Source of the DNA: Psilocybe azurescens
Lineage: Eukaryota; Basidiomycota; Agaricomycetes; Agaricales; Agrocybaceae
Assembly: GCA_023853785.1 (NCBI GenBank)
Contig: JAJIRX010000533.1
Location: forward strand, 992,001-1,056,000
Length of the DNA stretch: 64,000 bases
Direction: 5' to 3'
The notes beneath the pieces were generated by a model. The model ran no database searches. It worked only from the letters and a program-made list of their open reading frames with translations, and was not told where the DNA came from. Position 1 is the stretch's first letter; every line of letters begins with the position of its first letter. Both the position numbers and the translations under genes were made by a program. This document shows positions 1-11,405 of the stretch, piece after piece.

Positions 1-620
1 AATGGCAGTCGTATGGACCTCGATTAGTTTCATTGCTATGTACGCTTCGTCCTTTTCAATTAGTTCTTTGTTTTCTGTACTCTCTTCTGTGTTTCTCTGG
101 CAATTATCCCCCCAAATACGTAGCTCAAATGTCCTGTCCGCTTGAAGAACTTTTTTTGTGATGTTATTATAGTCTGTATGTTTTGCCTTGCTCATTGATA
201 TCAAGGTAGTTCCAGTTCTTTACTGTCTGTCACGCTTAGTGCAATGACATAGATTAAAAATTGGTCTCTACGAGAAACTGAGAATAGCGAAGGTAGGAGA
301 AGTAATTTGCTGTTTATCTGAAAGACTTTGATGTTCCAACAGAAGGATATAGACAGCCAATTACACTAGTGAACATGATCATAATGCAGTGCAAAGAGAT
401 TGAAGTGACAAATGCGTGATTGATCCAGGGTAATAGCCTTTTTTAGTAATACCCAATAAACCACATCAAAGTTTGGTTCACGCGTTCACCTCCAACGTCA
501 ACCACGTCTGCTGTGCACTATCCTAGCGTCATCAGCATCAGCCTAGATTCCTGACTAGTAGCTATACTCCTACCCCTCACTTTCTAGCTTTGTCTATTCC
601 TAAAAAGATCTAAAGCAAAC
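1..620. other. Upstream non-coding region of the first cornichon gene
   Basis: No convincing coding region is visible. The last 150 bases are pyrimidine-rich and lead to an ATG at 621 with an A at -3 (context AAACATG). This stretch probably holds the promoter and 5' untranslated region of the Erv14-like gene, and perhaps the 3' end of a gene lying outside the window. Confidence 0.4.
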
Positions 621-1310
621 ATGTCTGGTGAGTTTGGCTCCATTGCAGCAAAGACTCCACGAGAACGTAAACTCATCCATTTTGCGCTACAGGCTGGTTG
701 TTTCTCTTCGCAGTGCTATATGCAGCTGCACTACTGTTCGGGATGGTCTTTTTGTAAGTTTATAGCTCCTTTACATATCCGACTGTTGCTGAAGTCTGGC
801 AGATCATCATGTACTCCGACCTCGAAAGCGACTACATAAACCCTATTGATTTCTGTAACAAACTCAACCAAGTATGTCCTCTGTCGCCTGTCCAAACGAA
901 ACGTTATTGAACATGTTTATTATGTAGTTCGTCATTCCTGAATATGCTGCGCATGCTTTCCTTGCTTTGCTCTTCCTCCTCACTGGACAGTGGACTTCTT
1001 TCTTGTGGAATGTACCTCTGTTGGCGTACAACATCAATAAGTGAGTGTCCCAATAGACTGCAGCCTTAACTTCTGTTTAAATATTATCTCAGGGTTGTTA
1101 ACAAAGCCCACATGTACGACGCAACCGAAATCTTCCGTTCCCTGCCCCAACATCAAAAGGGAGGCATATTTCAAGACTGGCTTCTATCTCCTATCTTTCT
1201 TCTTTTACCTATACAAGTGCGTGCTTATGCATAATACACACCCCTACTCAGCTAACGGTCTTTACTTTTTTAGGATGATTGTCTCGTTCATTGCTGAAGG
1301 CGATGCTTGA
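621..1310 (+). CDS. Erv14/cornichon cargo receptor, tandem copy 1, with two frame breaks
   Basis: Cornichon proteins are small ER membrane receptors that load cargo into COPII vesicles. The exons read 621-627, 693-753, 803-871, 928-1040, 1093 to about 1224, and 1274-1310. They encode the family landmarks IIMYSDLESDYINPIDFCNK, the LLFLLTGQW membrane segment, [12 protein letters not shown] and a C-terminal MIVSFIAEGDA. Two one-base faults are visible against copy 2 (1911-2841). Exon 2 ends in TTTTT one base short of the phase needed at 803. In exon 5 the GGG at 1159-1161 is one base too long, so HQK... and ...[12 protein letters not shown] lie in different frames. Either this copy is decaying, or both runs are miscounted in the sequence. 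Apart from the breaks the family assignment is secure. Confidence 0.75.
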
Positions 1311-1910
1311 TCTATGATACCTCAAACACAGTACGACTACGATATTATAATGAACTGGGGTCTACACCCTACATGATGTGAAGGCAAGCTTCACGATACC
1401 TATTTTCTCATGAATAACACGCTATTGGGAGACAAATGGGAGAATAGAATCTATTGAATATCTTGTTTGATTCGGCCGAAGTATGCCAATGATGGAACGT
1501 GTCATTGCCAATGGAAATTTGATATCTGTGTGCGCTGCTTCTTGTGTTGGGTTCTCAAAGTCGAGTTTTATCAACCCTAAAGATATTGCATGATACAGAC
1601 GAAGCTAGATTCGTGAATTACACATATTTGAATGTCAGCGACAGTGTTAAACTGAGGTCTAGGCTTCAAGCTTCAAGCTTCAAGACTCATGACTCCATCT
1701 GCATACGCGTCACTTCGGTGACAGCATCACGTGTCAGACGTACCAACTACCACCGTCACCCTGAGGTGGCTGGCAAATAGAAAGTTGTTCCTTCATTACG
1801 AGCGATCCCTCTTTCTGTGAATTCAAGGTCTTCTGCCTGATTTCCCCGTGACGGCCTTTCCGTCTATTGACGAACTCTGTACAAGACTATTACTTATCAC
1901 GACATAAATC

Positions 1911-2841
1911 ATGGGTGGAGCAGGTGCGTAACAATGCTGTCAGACGAGCATATGTACTGATTCTCTCTGTTACATCCATTCGCTTTCTCTTCTATCGAAC
2001 CTATGACGCGCATAACCTGGCGTTTCTCATTTTCCACATGGAAATCTTAATTCGCGTCGAACCCCTCTTTCCATTACGGCTGGCATTTCTGAACTCTGGT
2101 GCAACGTTACATGGAACCAGGCTGGTTGTTCTTGTTCGCGGTCCTCATGGCTGCCGGTCTGTTGTTTTGCATGGTGTTTTTCGTGAGTGCTATTTTCGAC
2201 GATTTGCTCCCGTGTACTAGGTCCGTGGACGCGGTACTGCAAAGCCTTGGTTTTTATATGAGCCTTTCCAAACCACGTTAACTGGGTGTTCCATGAGGCA
2301 TGGATACAGGAGTGTTCTACTGATGACTCATTTGAATAGATTATAATGTTCTCCGATCTGGAATGCGACTATATTAACCCTATAGACCTGTGCAACAAAC
2401 TAAATCAAGTGTGTTGGCTGCTTCATTTTCTTAGGCTGGTGCTAATCGTTGCTGCGCCTAGTTTGTCCTTCCGGAAAATATTGCACATGCGTTCCTAACT
2501 CTGCTTTTCCTGCTTTCTGGCCAATGGATCGCTTTCGTGCTCAACCTTCCACTTGTGCTGTTTAATGCAAACAAGTAATTACCTTTCGTTTATCATCTTA
2601 GTGTATATTCGTTGACCATTTCCTCCGGTACACTAGAATTCGAAACAAGGCCCACATGTATGATGCGACAGAAATATTCCGGTCATTATCAGGCCACAAG
2701 CAAGAGACATTTATCAAGCTTGGATTCTACCTCCTCTCGTTCTTTTACTACCTATATAGGTATGTTTTCTTTTGATTGACATAGACCTTTGCTGATGTTG
2801 TGTTCAGAATGATTGTTGCTTTAATTGCAGAAAGTGAATAG
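1911..2841 (+). CDS. ERV14: Erv14/cornichon family ER cargo receptor, tandem copy 2
   Basis: This is an intact cornichon protein of about 137 residues. Exons are 1911-1923, 2121-2182, 2340-2408, 2462-2574, 2637-2759 and 2808-2841, all with GT..AG introns and consistent phases. The product begins [20 protein letters not shown] (membrane segment 1) and continues through [20 protein letters not shown], the conserved acidic loop. It then has [20 protein letters not shown] (segment 2), [31 protein letters not shown] (segment 3) and the terminal [10 protein letters not shown]. Yeast Erv14 acts in the ER-Golgi shuttle and exports many transmembrane proteins. Intron positions match copy 1 about 1.3 kb upstream, so the pair arose by tandem duplication of the whole gene. 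Confidence 0.93.
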
Positions 2842-3558
2842 AGTACATTCGAAGGCGCGACAAGATCTACGTAGTTCGCTTTGTTACAATTGATTACTTT
2901 TGCATTTAATGTGCATCAGGATTTGATCAGGACAAGTTCCTAATTACTACTGCAGACTTGGCAACAAAAGTACACCGGCGGTTGCTTATTTAGATTTAAG
3001 TATTTTTCGATTATCAAAAGTATGCAATTGATATGAATAAAATGCCAAGAATGAGAGTGTGTATAAAAGTATGTACGGAACCACCGACCCATCCTCTCTC
3101 GAGAAGATAATTCGAAGAGACGACAGTGGGTACTAAGACGTCCGGTTCTTCAGGACACGGCCTGACACTCAAACAACCGCGTAGACAAACCACTGGAGTG
3201 GAATGGACGGTCATGAGCAACATGGGGAAGAGATGGCCGTGCCGCCGCACGAAGAAAAAATAATTCACCGAAGATCTTTATAGCCTGGTGAACCGTGAGA
3301 ATATTTAGGGCAGGTCACAAGGACTCTGGAGGGGATGACAATGTGGACTGCAGGCTTGCAGCACGCTCACTGTATTCAATTGAGAAAATGAGCATGACAC
3401 AGAACTAATCCAACTTCTTCCATGATCTGTTCTCGAGGCCAGCGCACCTGTTTGTGTGTCGTGTGGTCAGTTGACATAAATATCTCTCAACTTGGTTAAA
3501 ATAGTATGCAGATATCCTGATAACTGTATCTCTTGCTCTATCTCTCCCTTTGATATCC
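2842..3558. other. Intergenic region between cornichon copy 2 and the GlcNAc kinase
   Basis: This holds the 3' end of the cornichon gene and the promoter of the kinase gene. An open frame of 84 codons on the minus strand (3014-3268) has no recognisable features and is probably chance. A TC-rich tract (about 3525-3550) precedes the kinase start codon, as is common for fungal promoters. Confidence 0.4.
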
Positions 3559-4632
3559 ATGTCGCTTTTTCTTTGCGTCGATTGCGGTGGAACAAAGACA
3601 GCAGTCGTTATATGCGATGCAGCTGGTGCTATTGTTAGCCGAGCCTCTGGAGGTCCTTCCAACATCGCATATCTTACTCCTGAATCTTTCGTATTGACTG
3701 TGAAGGCGGCTGTCGCTGCTGCTCTCAAGATCGCTCTCCCACCTTCTACAAATGTATCGCTTCCGCCTGTCGAAGAAAATCCTCTCCGTGCAGCCTGGTT
3801 TGGTATCTCTGGAGCAGACTCTCCTGGAGCTATAGCTAGGATCGCATCGCCGCTCTCCGAGCTTCTTGGTCTTCCCCTAGGGCCCAAATTGGTCATCGCA
3901 AACGATACACATCTCCTAGCTGCGCCAATACGCATGTACCCCGATGTCACCCATGCTGTTGCTGTTATTGCAGGAACCGGCTCCATAACCGTCGGCTTCG
4001 GAGAGATCGGTGGAAAGATCGAAGAGCTCGGCCGTGTTGGGGGGTGGGGCTGGGTGTTAGGAGATGAAGGAGGCGGATATGATGTGGGTAGAGAAACTTT
4101 GCGACAGATTCTGCTGGCGAATGACAAGGCATCGATTACGGGTGTGCCGCTTCCTCAAAGTATACTCATAGATCGCGTCTTGGAGCGATTTGGAGCGGAG
4201 ACTATCTTGGATATATTGACAGGGGTTTATCTGCCTGACCCTCTTCCGGGTTACACTATCCCAGTTGACGAAGCAAATGAAAACCGTCACATGAATCGCG
4301 AAAAACGCCTATCCTCCCTTTCTCCTGTCGTCTTCGAAGCCGCCTTCAAGCACGGTGACCCTCTTGCTTTGGATATCCTGAAGGCAACGTCTGGTTATCT
4401 AGTGGCTCAAATTGCAATGCTCCTCGGAGATGAGGTCGCATCGTCCACGCGCGTCATTAAAGCATCCCAAAGCGTCATATCATTCGGTGGCTCTTTGGTG
4501 GGAATTGAGGCTTATAGGCGGTTGATCCTTGACGAACTTGCTCAAAGGGGACACATTTTCAAACGTACCATAGTTATAGACGATGCTGCAGCTATTGGTG
4601 GGACTGCACTAGCTGCTGCATTTAGGGCATGA
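3559..4632 (+). CDS. N-acetylglucosamine kinase (BadF/BcrA-type ATPase fold)
   Basis: This intronless gene of 357 codons encodes a sugar kinase of the ASKHA (actin-like ATPase) fold, matching the NAGK/BadF-BadG-BcrA family. NAGK phosphorylates GlcNAc to GlcNAc-6-phosphate in amino-sugar salvage, for example from chitin turnover. The phosphate-1 loop LCVDCGGTKTAVVICD is at residues 4-19. The adenosine/phosphate-2 region IAGTGSITVGF is near residue 140, followed by the strongly conserved GGWGWVLGDEGGGYDVG near residue 160. A second glycine-rich element, ISFGGSLVG, is near residue 315. The ATG at 3559 puts the first beta strand right at the N terminus. The length fits eukaryotic NAGK (about 340-360 residues). 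The exact sugar cannot be fixed from sequence alone. Confidence 0.88.
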   Translation: MSLFLCVDCGGTKTAVVICDAAGAIVSRASGGPSNIAYLTPESFVLTVKAAVAAALKIALPPSTNVSLPPVEENPLRAAWFGISGADSPGAIARIASPLSELLGLPLGPKLVIANDTHLLAAPIRMYPDVTHAVAVIAGTGSITVGFGEIGGKIEELGRVGGWGWVLGDEGGGYDVGRETLRQILLANDKASITGVPLPQSILIDRVLERFGAETILDILTGVYLPDPLPGYTIPVDEANENRHMNREKRLSSLSPVVFEAAFKHGDPLALDILKATSGYLVAQIAMLLGDEVASSTRVIKASQSVISFGGSLVGIEAYRRLILDELAQRGHIFKRTIVIDDAAAIGGTALAAAFRA

Positions 4633-4864
4633 GGATCTTTGAAGGCTTGTATATATCTGTGTATCTATATCATGAAATACCCACCAGAGTGTTCGACATT
4701 GTAAGATGGTAGTATACGAGTTGAGAAAGTTACATGAGGTAGGCCGGGAGTTGCCTCAGCGACGTGACTGTCCTTGAACAACAACCACCACTATCAAAGA
4801 TTCAAAGTTGACCATCCCTGCCAACCCAGTTCATCGTTACCTGTCTCGTGTTCCGTTTAACGTT

Positions 4865-6587
4865 ATGACTGGCTTAAAGCGATTCCTTCTGAGAATTTCA
4901 CAATTCTCTGGATATGTCTTTGTTTCTGTCTCAGTGGTTTATACAACGAACTTGCTCTTTTTCTCTCCTCTCTCGTCATTTGCCACGAAGCTTCTGGAAT
5001 TTCTCGTCCTGCAGCCTGCTTATACGCATTCTCGAGACATATATGCGCAGTCTAGAGGGTATGGCTCAGATCTGGCACAGGGCGACTGGATGCATCCCGA
5101 TTTCTTGTCCGAACGTGCTCTGATGGACAGCAATGCGTTCTCCTGGGAATCAAGTAAATTTACACTGGAAAATGGACTCGGACATGCTGACTCTATACAT
5201 GTGGATGAAAAACTGGTACTCTCCAAGGTGTTCGCGAACTCGATGCGCCCTTCAAACATCAAACCGTACTTCTATCGTGCTAAAGGATCTTTCGAAATGG
5301 ATGATATCACGATTACGACCCTTATCACCAGCAACCGTTTCGAGGTCTTCGCTAGATTAATTGAGAAATATCGAGGTGTGCCTGTCCGTTTCTTGTCATA
5401 GTCCACTCTTGACTTTGTATAGGTCCTATTTCTGTCACCGTCCATATCAAGGATGTCGCTGAGCATGTTCAGGCTGTACTGGAGTCTCTACGCGAGTTGT
5501 ACACCTCTTCCGAGACCATGATGACTTTTGTCGATGTACACCTGGTTGTCGACGCGTTCGACCGGCAATTTAATACATGGCGGAACATTGCTCGGTTGTT
5601 CGCGAGAACCGACTTTGTGATGATGCTAGACATTGACTTTTATCCTTGTACAGACTTTCGGTCAGTAGTCAGACGTAGTTCGACTATTCTGGACAAACTA
5701 TACGCTGGAAGGGCGGCTCTTGTGGTTCCGGCGTTTGAGTACGTGGATTTTCATGAAGGGACGAGTTATGCTTCCTTTCCGAACAAGAAATCTGTGGGTC
5801 GTTTTGTTATAATATTTTGCAATCTTTGAGGGTTTGACAACAATCCCAGGATCTCCTGCATCTTGTCAAGAACCAGCGCATCGGAATGTTCCATGCATCT
5901 TGGGGACCTGGTCACAATAGCTCTGATTACAATCATTTCTACTCTGCCCCTTCAGGAGAAGTATACAAAGTAACCCGCTATCAGGCAGCGTATGAGCCCT
6001 ACGTCATCTTCAAGAAGGATGGGCCGCCATGGTGAACAGAGGTATAGATTTGCCGTCTGACAGATTCTGACCAAACCTCTTTGAGTATAGGTGCGATGAG
6101 AGGTTCGTCGGATATGGAGGAAATAAGGCGGCTTGTCTTTTCGAAATGTATCTTGCTGGCGTTTCGTACTATGTACTCGCCGACCATTTCATCATGCACC
6201 AAAATCATCTTTATGAGGAGAACGCTCGCAAAAATGAGGTACATTGTAATCATCTCTTGTATTAACGATGCCCATCGCCATATAACAGCGAAGACGCAAT
6301 CGTAAATTATATGCGGATTTCAAAGAAGAAGCATGTTTACGGTGAGCTGCTATCTGCCCTCATCAAATGGCCGTTAAATGGTCTCGTTTCTTGTTATAGC
6401 TACTTGAAAGGCTATCATGATCTGGGTGTACTCCAGTCAGATCTCGCTGAGAATGCATTGACGGAATGCAGGAAGCTCAAGTCAGTTGTACGTTCGGCTC
6501 CAAAGGTAAGTTCCGACATCTCTGCTGCCATTGGTTCTGACATAACGCGTTCACTTATCTCTATAGTATTTTCTGAGTGGACCATGA
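4865..6587 (+). CDS. GT49-type (LARGE/B4GAT1-like) glycosyltransferase
   Basis: The gene has seven exons (about 4865-5375, 5423-5793, 5851-6031, 6091-6238, 6289-6341, 6400-6505, 6567-6587) and gives a protein of about 460 residues. The N terminus has a short basic stretch and one hydrophobic segment (FSGYVFVSVSVVYTTNLLFF), which fits a type II Golgi/ER membrane anchor. A DxD metal/nucleotide-sugar motif is seen in MMLDIDFYPC (about 5620-5645). It is followed by VVPAFEYVDF, FHASWGPGHNSSDY, YEPYVIFKKDGPPWCDERF and a GYGGNKAACLFEM segment. These are the landmarks of GT49 (B4GAT1 and the C-terminal half of LARGE), where the enzyme transfers glucuronate to xylose. The fungal acceptor and donor are unknown. 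An ATG exists only at 4865 in a suitable position. Confidence 0.82.
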
Positions 6588-7029
6588 GGTTTAATTGCAT
6601 CCTGATTAATGCCGAGGTCGAGGTCGATTATAATTGGCGCTTCATTCTTAAGAAGTCAGTCAGTTGGGATCAATTTCCAAACATTTAGTTCTTAAACTTT
6701 CTTCGACGGTCCGCTATGCATTCGTTGTTTTTCCAGTTAACTTGATTGCTGAAACATAGGTCTTTGAACATAATTGAATTTCGGACCACTCTTTCCATGT
6801 ATCCATTGGCTTAATTAAATGGATCGATTGGAACTATAACATGAGAGTGCACTACTCTCTTGTGTACGATCTCCGCATGAGCCCACTTACCCTCTAACTC
6901 CCCAGCCAGCCAGAGAATTGCATCGGTGTGACTAAAGTTTCTGATACGGAAGCAGGTTATCTCGGTACAAAAATAAACTCTATGAAGAAGTTGCATCTCT
7001 AATTACTTCGTCTCACAGCACTTTTGATG

Positions 7030-7036
7030 TATAAAA
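7030..7036 (+). promoter_or_regulatory. TATA box candidate for the MFS transporter gene
   Basis: A TATAAAA heptamer lies 65 bases before the ATG at 7095. The spacing fits a TATA-driven start site near 7060. This supports 7095 as the translation start of the transporter, even though the frame then needs one base of correction. Confidence 0.45.
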
Positions 7037-7094
7037 GCTTTAAAAGGTCGGTTTCGCTCACTGCTTGCTGGGTGCCGTTCTAATATCCTTTACC

Positions 7095-9713
7095 ATGCAG
7101 GAAAAAGACATTTCTGGGGATCTTTTGTCGAGGACCGTAAAGATTCTCTTCCAGATTCCGACGATGGCTTTCTGCTCGCCGTGGATCGTAGGCCATCAGC
7201 AGAGCGTGTCCTTCTGCGAAAACTCGATACTCGACTCTTGCCCACTATTGTGGTGATTTACATCATGAACTACATCGATGTGAGCTGTTTATTTTTGTGA
7301 TTCGAGAAAAGATGTTCATCATGAATCAGCGAACTGCGGTAACCTCAGCAAGGCTTCAAGGGCTTGAACACGATCTTCATTTGTCGGGTACGTTGATGCA
7401 TTCGCATCTCTGAAAAACTCGCTCACGGATCGAATTGGAACAATAACAGAAATTCAGTACAACATTATTTTAGCGGTTCTATTCGTCGCGTATTGTCCGG
7501 CCCAAATACCCTCGAACATGGTAATATCATGGGAAGAATATCACTGCTTCTTGAGCACTGACAATATGTTTGTAGATTCTGAATAGTATCACCAGGTACA
7601 TGTGTATTTTTACGACCAATTGAATCAGATTCGTTTACTAGTGACCCCCTTTGACATTCAGGCCCGCTTTATATATAGGATTATGTGCTGTTCTGTGGGG
7701 TTGACCAGCCTTCTGGCTGGAGTAAGTAATATATTTGGACTTCTTACTTCTGTCTTGAGTCAATCCTCTCTTCTCAGGTGACGAAGAACTTCGCAGGTCT
7801 CTTGGCTTGCCGGATATTTATAGGTTTTCCAGAGGCAAGACGCAATTTCGGTCATCAATTACTATAAGTGTATACCATTTATACCGTTCTCTATCAACTG
7901 ATAGGCCGCTTTCTATCCTGGATCAATCTATTTATTGTCAAGGTCTGTCTTATGCGTCATCAAAGCGTAGAGCATACCTGAATGCTGCTCCAGGTGGTAC
8001 ACTCGAAAGGTGCGATTAAAACATTCTTGGTGGTAGATGCCTCGAGACGTTGAACGTACTTGGTTTTCAGGAGTTGGCACTTCGCTCCGCCATCTTATAC
8101 TCTGGACTGATTATCTCGAATGCGTTTGGAAGTGTGGGTCCAAACTTGTGAAAGAATCCCTCGTGCGACCTTGTACTGAAACTGTGTACGGCATTTAGCT
8201 CATGGCTGCCGGTATACTGAATGGAATGGAGGGCAAACTTGGCGTTCGAGCCTGGAGATGGTACGAACAGTTTTATGCTATCCTCTTAAAAGGGCCTTAT
8301 ATCTCACTCATTCACGTTTAGGTTATTTTTCATTGAAGTAAGAAGTTGAACGTAACTCGCGGCATATTATTTCTGAGTCCTGCTTTTCCCCACAGGGGGC
8401 AGTGACCATTTTCATTGGTCTTCAAGCACTGTGAGTCTTTCTCCAGATTCTGATTATTATAAAGTGTTTGATCTAGGAAATACTTTGGAATAGATGGCTA
8501 CTTCCTGATTATGTATATCTGGTTTATTGATCTTTGAGCCTGATTATTGACACGACACTCCTAGCCCCATAATACGCGCTGGCTTTCAGCAGCCGAGCGA
8601 CGTCTTGCACAAGCCCGAATCGCTGAGGATGCAGGCGAAGCGGATGAAGATGGCGTAAGCGACACGTACGTTTGGAGCCAAAGTCTTTCTTATACCATTG
8701 TATCTGACCTTTTGCAGGCCTTGGGAAGGGCTAAAACTAGCCCTTAAAGATCCCAAAGTGTACTTATTTGCAGTGATCAGCTTTAGTGAGCTTCTGGGCA
8801 TGGGGTTCATTAATTTCTTCCCAACGTGAGTGGCGCGCACTAGGGTCCTTGAACGTTTCTCATCTTCTGTACTATCATCCAGGTTGACTGCCACTCTTGG
8901 ATTTTCAACGACAATTACGCTTCTAATCGCCGCGTATGTGCATTAAAAGGACCCCTTTGACTAGAGTTTATCTGATTGTGGGTACAGCCCTCCGTGGATT
9001 TTGACGGCCATCTTGTGCGTTGTCAACGCCCGGCATGCAGGTGGATATTCAAAACAGATTCTGTCTTCTTCATCTAACACATTCTCGCAGACAAAACTGG
9101 GGAAAGATTCTGGCATATCTCCGTATGGTGGTGGTCAGTCATTCTTGGGTTCATCATTGCCCAATCCACCATGTCTGTGGGCGGACGTTATACCTCCTTG
9201 TTCTTTTTGGCGAGTGGACAAATCGGATTTGCCATGACTTTGGTGTGGGTGAGTAATAGTATTCCACGACCTCCGACAAAACGAGCAGCAAGTATCGGAA
9301 TTGTGAACGGATTTGGGAACATTGGAAATTTGTAAGTGAAGAAACAAGTCCCATATGAAACTAGGAAAAAGCAGATTCAATAGAGATAATTGTATAGAGT
9401 GAGCTCCTTCGTCTGGAAAGTGGAATGGAGCCCTCAGTACCGACCTTCGATGATGATTGGGATTTCCTCGATGTTCGTCGCCATTTGTCTAGCATACGGT
9501 AAGATCTAGACAAATTCTTTATGACTGTTCGCTTACAGTTTTGAGTTAGTGGTGCGTATGATGCTAATTCGAGAAAATCGACTTCTGGATCATGATGAAA
9601 TGGGTGCCTTGAAGGGCACGAAGAAGGAGCGTATCGACCAAGCGGCAAGATTGGAAGGCATCACCGTCGAAGAGGCTATGAATAAAAAGCGTGGATTCCG
9701 TTACCTGTACTAA
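7095..9713 (+). CDS. Major facilitator transporter, Dal5/TNA1-like anion:cation symporter
   Basis: This many-exon gene (about 18 introns) encodes a 12-segment permease of the allantoate/nicotinate (ACS) family, which takes up organic anions through the plasma membrane. Recognisable blocks in order are RKLDTRLLP..YIMNYIDRTAV, ILAVLFVAYCPAQIPSN, PALYIGLCAVLWG, GVTKNFAGLLACRIFIGFPE|AAFYPG (the family signature), YLLSRWYTRKELALRSAIL, GVRAWRWLFFIEGAVTIF, the central loop with WLSAAERRLAQAR, ELLGMGFINFFPTL, GQIGFAMTLVWVSN and GFGNIGN. The intron at 7835-7904 begins GC instead of GT. Two frame problems exist: GGGG at 7697-7700 is one base short for the conserved LWG-LTSLL junction, and the ATG at 7095 is one base out of phase with the coding frame seen from about 7105 on. 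Substrate is not predictable. Confidence 0.8.
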
Positions 9714-10131
9714 TTTTGTAAACACATCAGAGCACTTCAGTAGCTTGGTTTAGCTCGTTCTTTTTTGTAATCTCGGTTCTCCACGTACACTGGAATAAAA
9801 ATATGCAATATGCCACAGTGACCCCCTTTCTTCTGCGGGTGCGCTGTAGGTAGTCAGGTGAGATCAGACTGCCAAGCATGATGATAGCTGGGTAGGACCT
9901 ACCTTCGGCCGGATACCTAGACCTGACGGCCCGGGTGAATGCCATTTAACTACTCAACGCCTCAGCTGGCCCCGCTTCTCCTTCTGAACCTTGCGGAAAT
10001 CTCACATACCGGGCGTTAGACTATTATCCGGCTTGCTATCTATCCAACTACTTAAACGGCTTAGCATCTATTCCATTTCTTATATATTCTTACCGACCTC
10101 CTTTCGCGCACCTTACTACCCATTACAACCC
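9714..10131. other. Intergenic region before the hydroxyacid dehydrogenase
   Basis: No coding exon is supported. The last 100 bases are pyrimidine-rich and end in a CCATGG start context at 10132, so this is the dehydrogenase promoter and 5' untranslated region. Confidence 0.4.
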
Positions 10132-11405
10132 ATGGCACCACGCATTTTAATCTGCAGTGAGTCTCCGCGTTATCGTGCTTCCCCTTTGGACTTGATCGAT
10201 GATGTCGACTAGGTACTATTGTCTGGGCACACGACGATGTTAAGCGTCTGCATGGAGACATTGCTGAAGTGGTCGTATGTGCATCACTCTCTTCACCTTC
10301 ATCCAGCGATTGATGTTCGGACGCAGTACGTAGATTCTCCTGATCGAAAATCATTCTTGGCAGAATTCGGTCCTGGAGGGAAGTACGAGAACACAGTCGG
10401 AATATACAGGGAGAACGAGTCCTCACGCAAACTGGGCGTATTTGACAAGGAACTTATCGATGGGCTACCATCGTCTGTACGCTGGATTGCTCACAATGGA
10501 GCCGGCTACGACCCTGTTGACGTGCATGCGTGTAAAGCCAGGGGTAAGCTTTCCCTTCCGCGACCCTCCGCGACCCCGCCTTTTGTTTTGTTTTCGTTAT
10601 TCATTTAAAAACGGAACAGGAATTTACCTTTCCAACACCCCGGGGGCTGTAGATGACGCCACCGCAACGACTGCTCTGTATCTTCTTATTTCCACACTTC
10701 GCCAGTATTCAGTAGCCGAGCGGTCTCTACGGGATCTGAAGTGGAAGCCTAAAGGTCTCAACACGCGCACCCACGATGTGACTGGCAAGGTGCTGGGTAT
10801 CTTGGGACTCGGGGGTATTGGCACGCGTCTAGCTGTCCTCGCTCATGCGTTCCCGATGCGTGTTGTCTACCATTCTCGTCATAAGAGCCCTGACGCTCCG
10901 GATTTCTGCGAGTACTTTGAGAATGTGGAGGATATGCTGGCACAAACCGACGTTCTGAGTGTGCATGTGCCACTACGAGAAGAAACGATAGGCCTTGTCG
11001 GCGAAAAATGGATTAGAGCATTGAAACCCGGTGCCATTATCATTAATACTGCTCGCGGGAAAGTTATTGACGAGGATGCTATGATTCGAGCCCTGGAAGA
11101 TGGACACGTTAGTAACTTCTCCCTCCCATTTTATAATTGCATTGCTAACCTGCTTCACCAATCAGTTGGCTGCCGCAGGTCTAGACGTATTCCCTAACGA
11201 GCCCGAAGTCAATCCCCGTCTCCTCGAATTTTCTCAAGTGACTCTCCTCCCACATATGGGCACGGAGAATCAGGATACCCAACGACAAATGGAAGTGCGG
11301 GCCTTGACAAATCTCAAGGATTTCTTGAACACAGGGATGGGCAAAGACCTTGTCATCGAGTTTAAGACATCGAATGGTACAACAAAGGTGAAGCAGAAAT
11401 TGTAG
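10132..11405 (+). CDS. D-isomer-specific 2-hydroxyacid dehydrogenase (glyoxylate/hydroxypyruvate reductase-like)
   Basis: Five exons (10132-10156, 10213-10274, 10327-10543, 10620-11107, 11166-11405) give 343 residues. The enzyme family reduces 2-keto acids such as glyoxylate or hydroxypyruvate with NAD(P)H in the cytosol. The substrate-domain motif WIAHNGAGYDPVDV is followed by the Rossmann motif GILGLGGIGTRLAVLAHAF (GxGxxG). Then come DVLSVHVPLREETIGLVGE and INTARGKVIDEDAMIRALEDGH with the catalytic arginine, LDVFPNEPEVNP with the acidic partner, and LLPHMGTEN with the catalytic histidine. All three catalytic positions are present. Length and domain order are standard. The exact keto acid cannot be assigned; a glyoxylate reductase of the fungal GOR1 type is the most likely reading. 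Confidence 0.9.

Noticed and set aside
3014..3268. Minus-strand open frame of 84 codons beside the cornichon gene
   Set aside because: Low-complexity, no motif, no splice partner, and it overlaps the expected untranslated regions of two plus-strand genes.
3405..4127. Minus-strand open frame of 240 codons
   Set aside because: It lies antisense to the well-supported GlcNAc kinase and has a proline/serine-rich chance composition caused by the kinase's codon bias.
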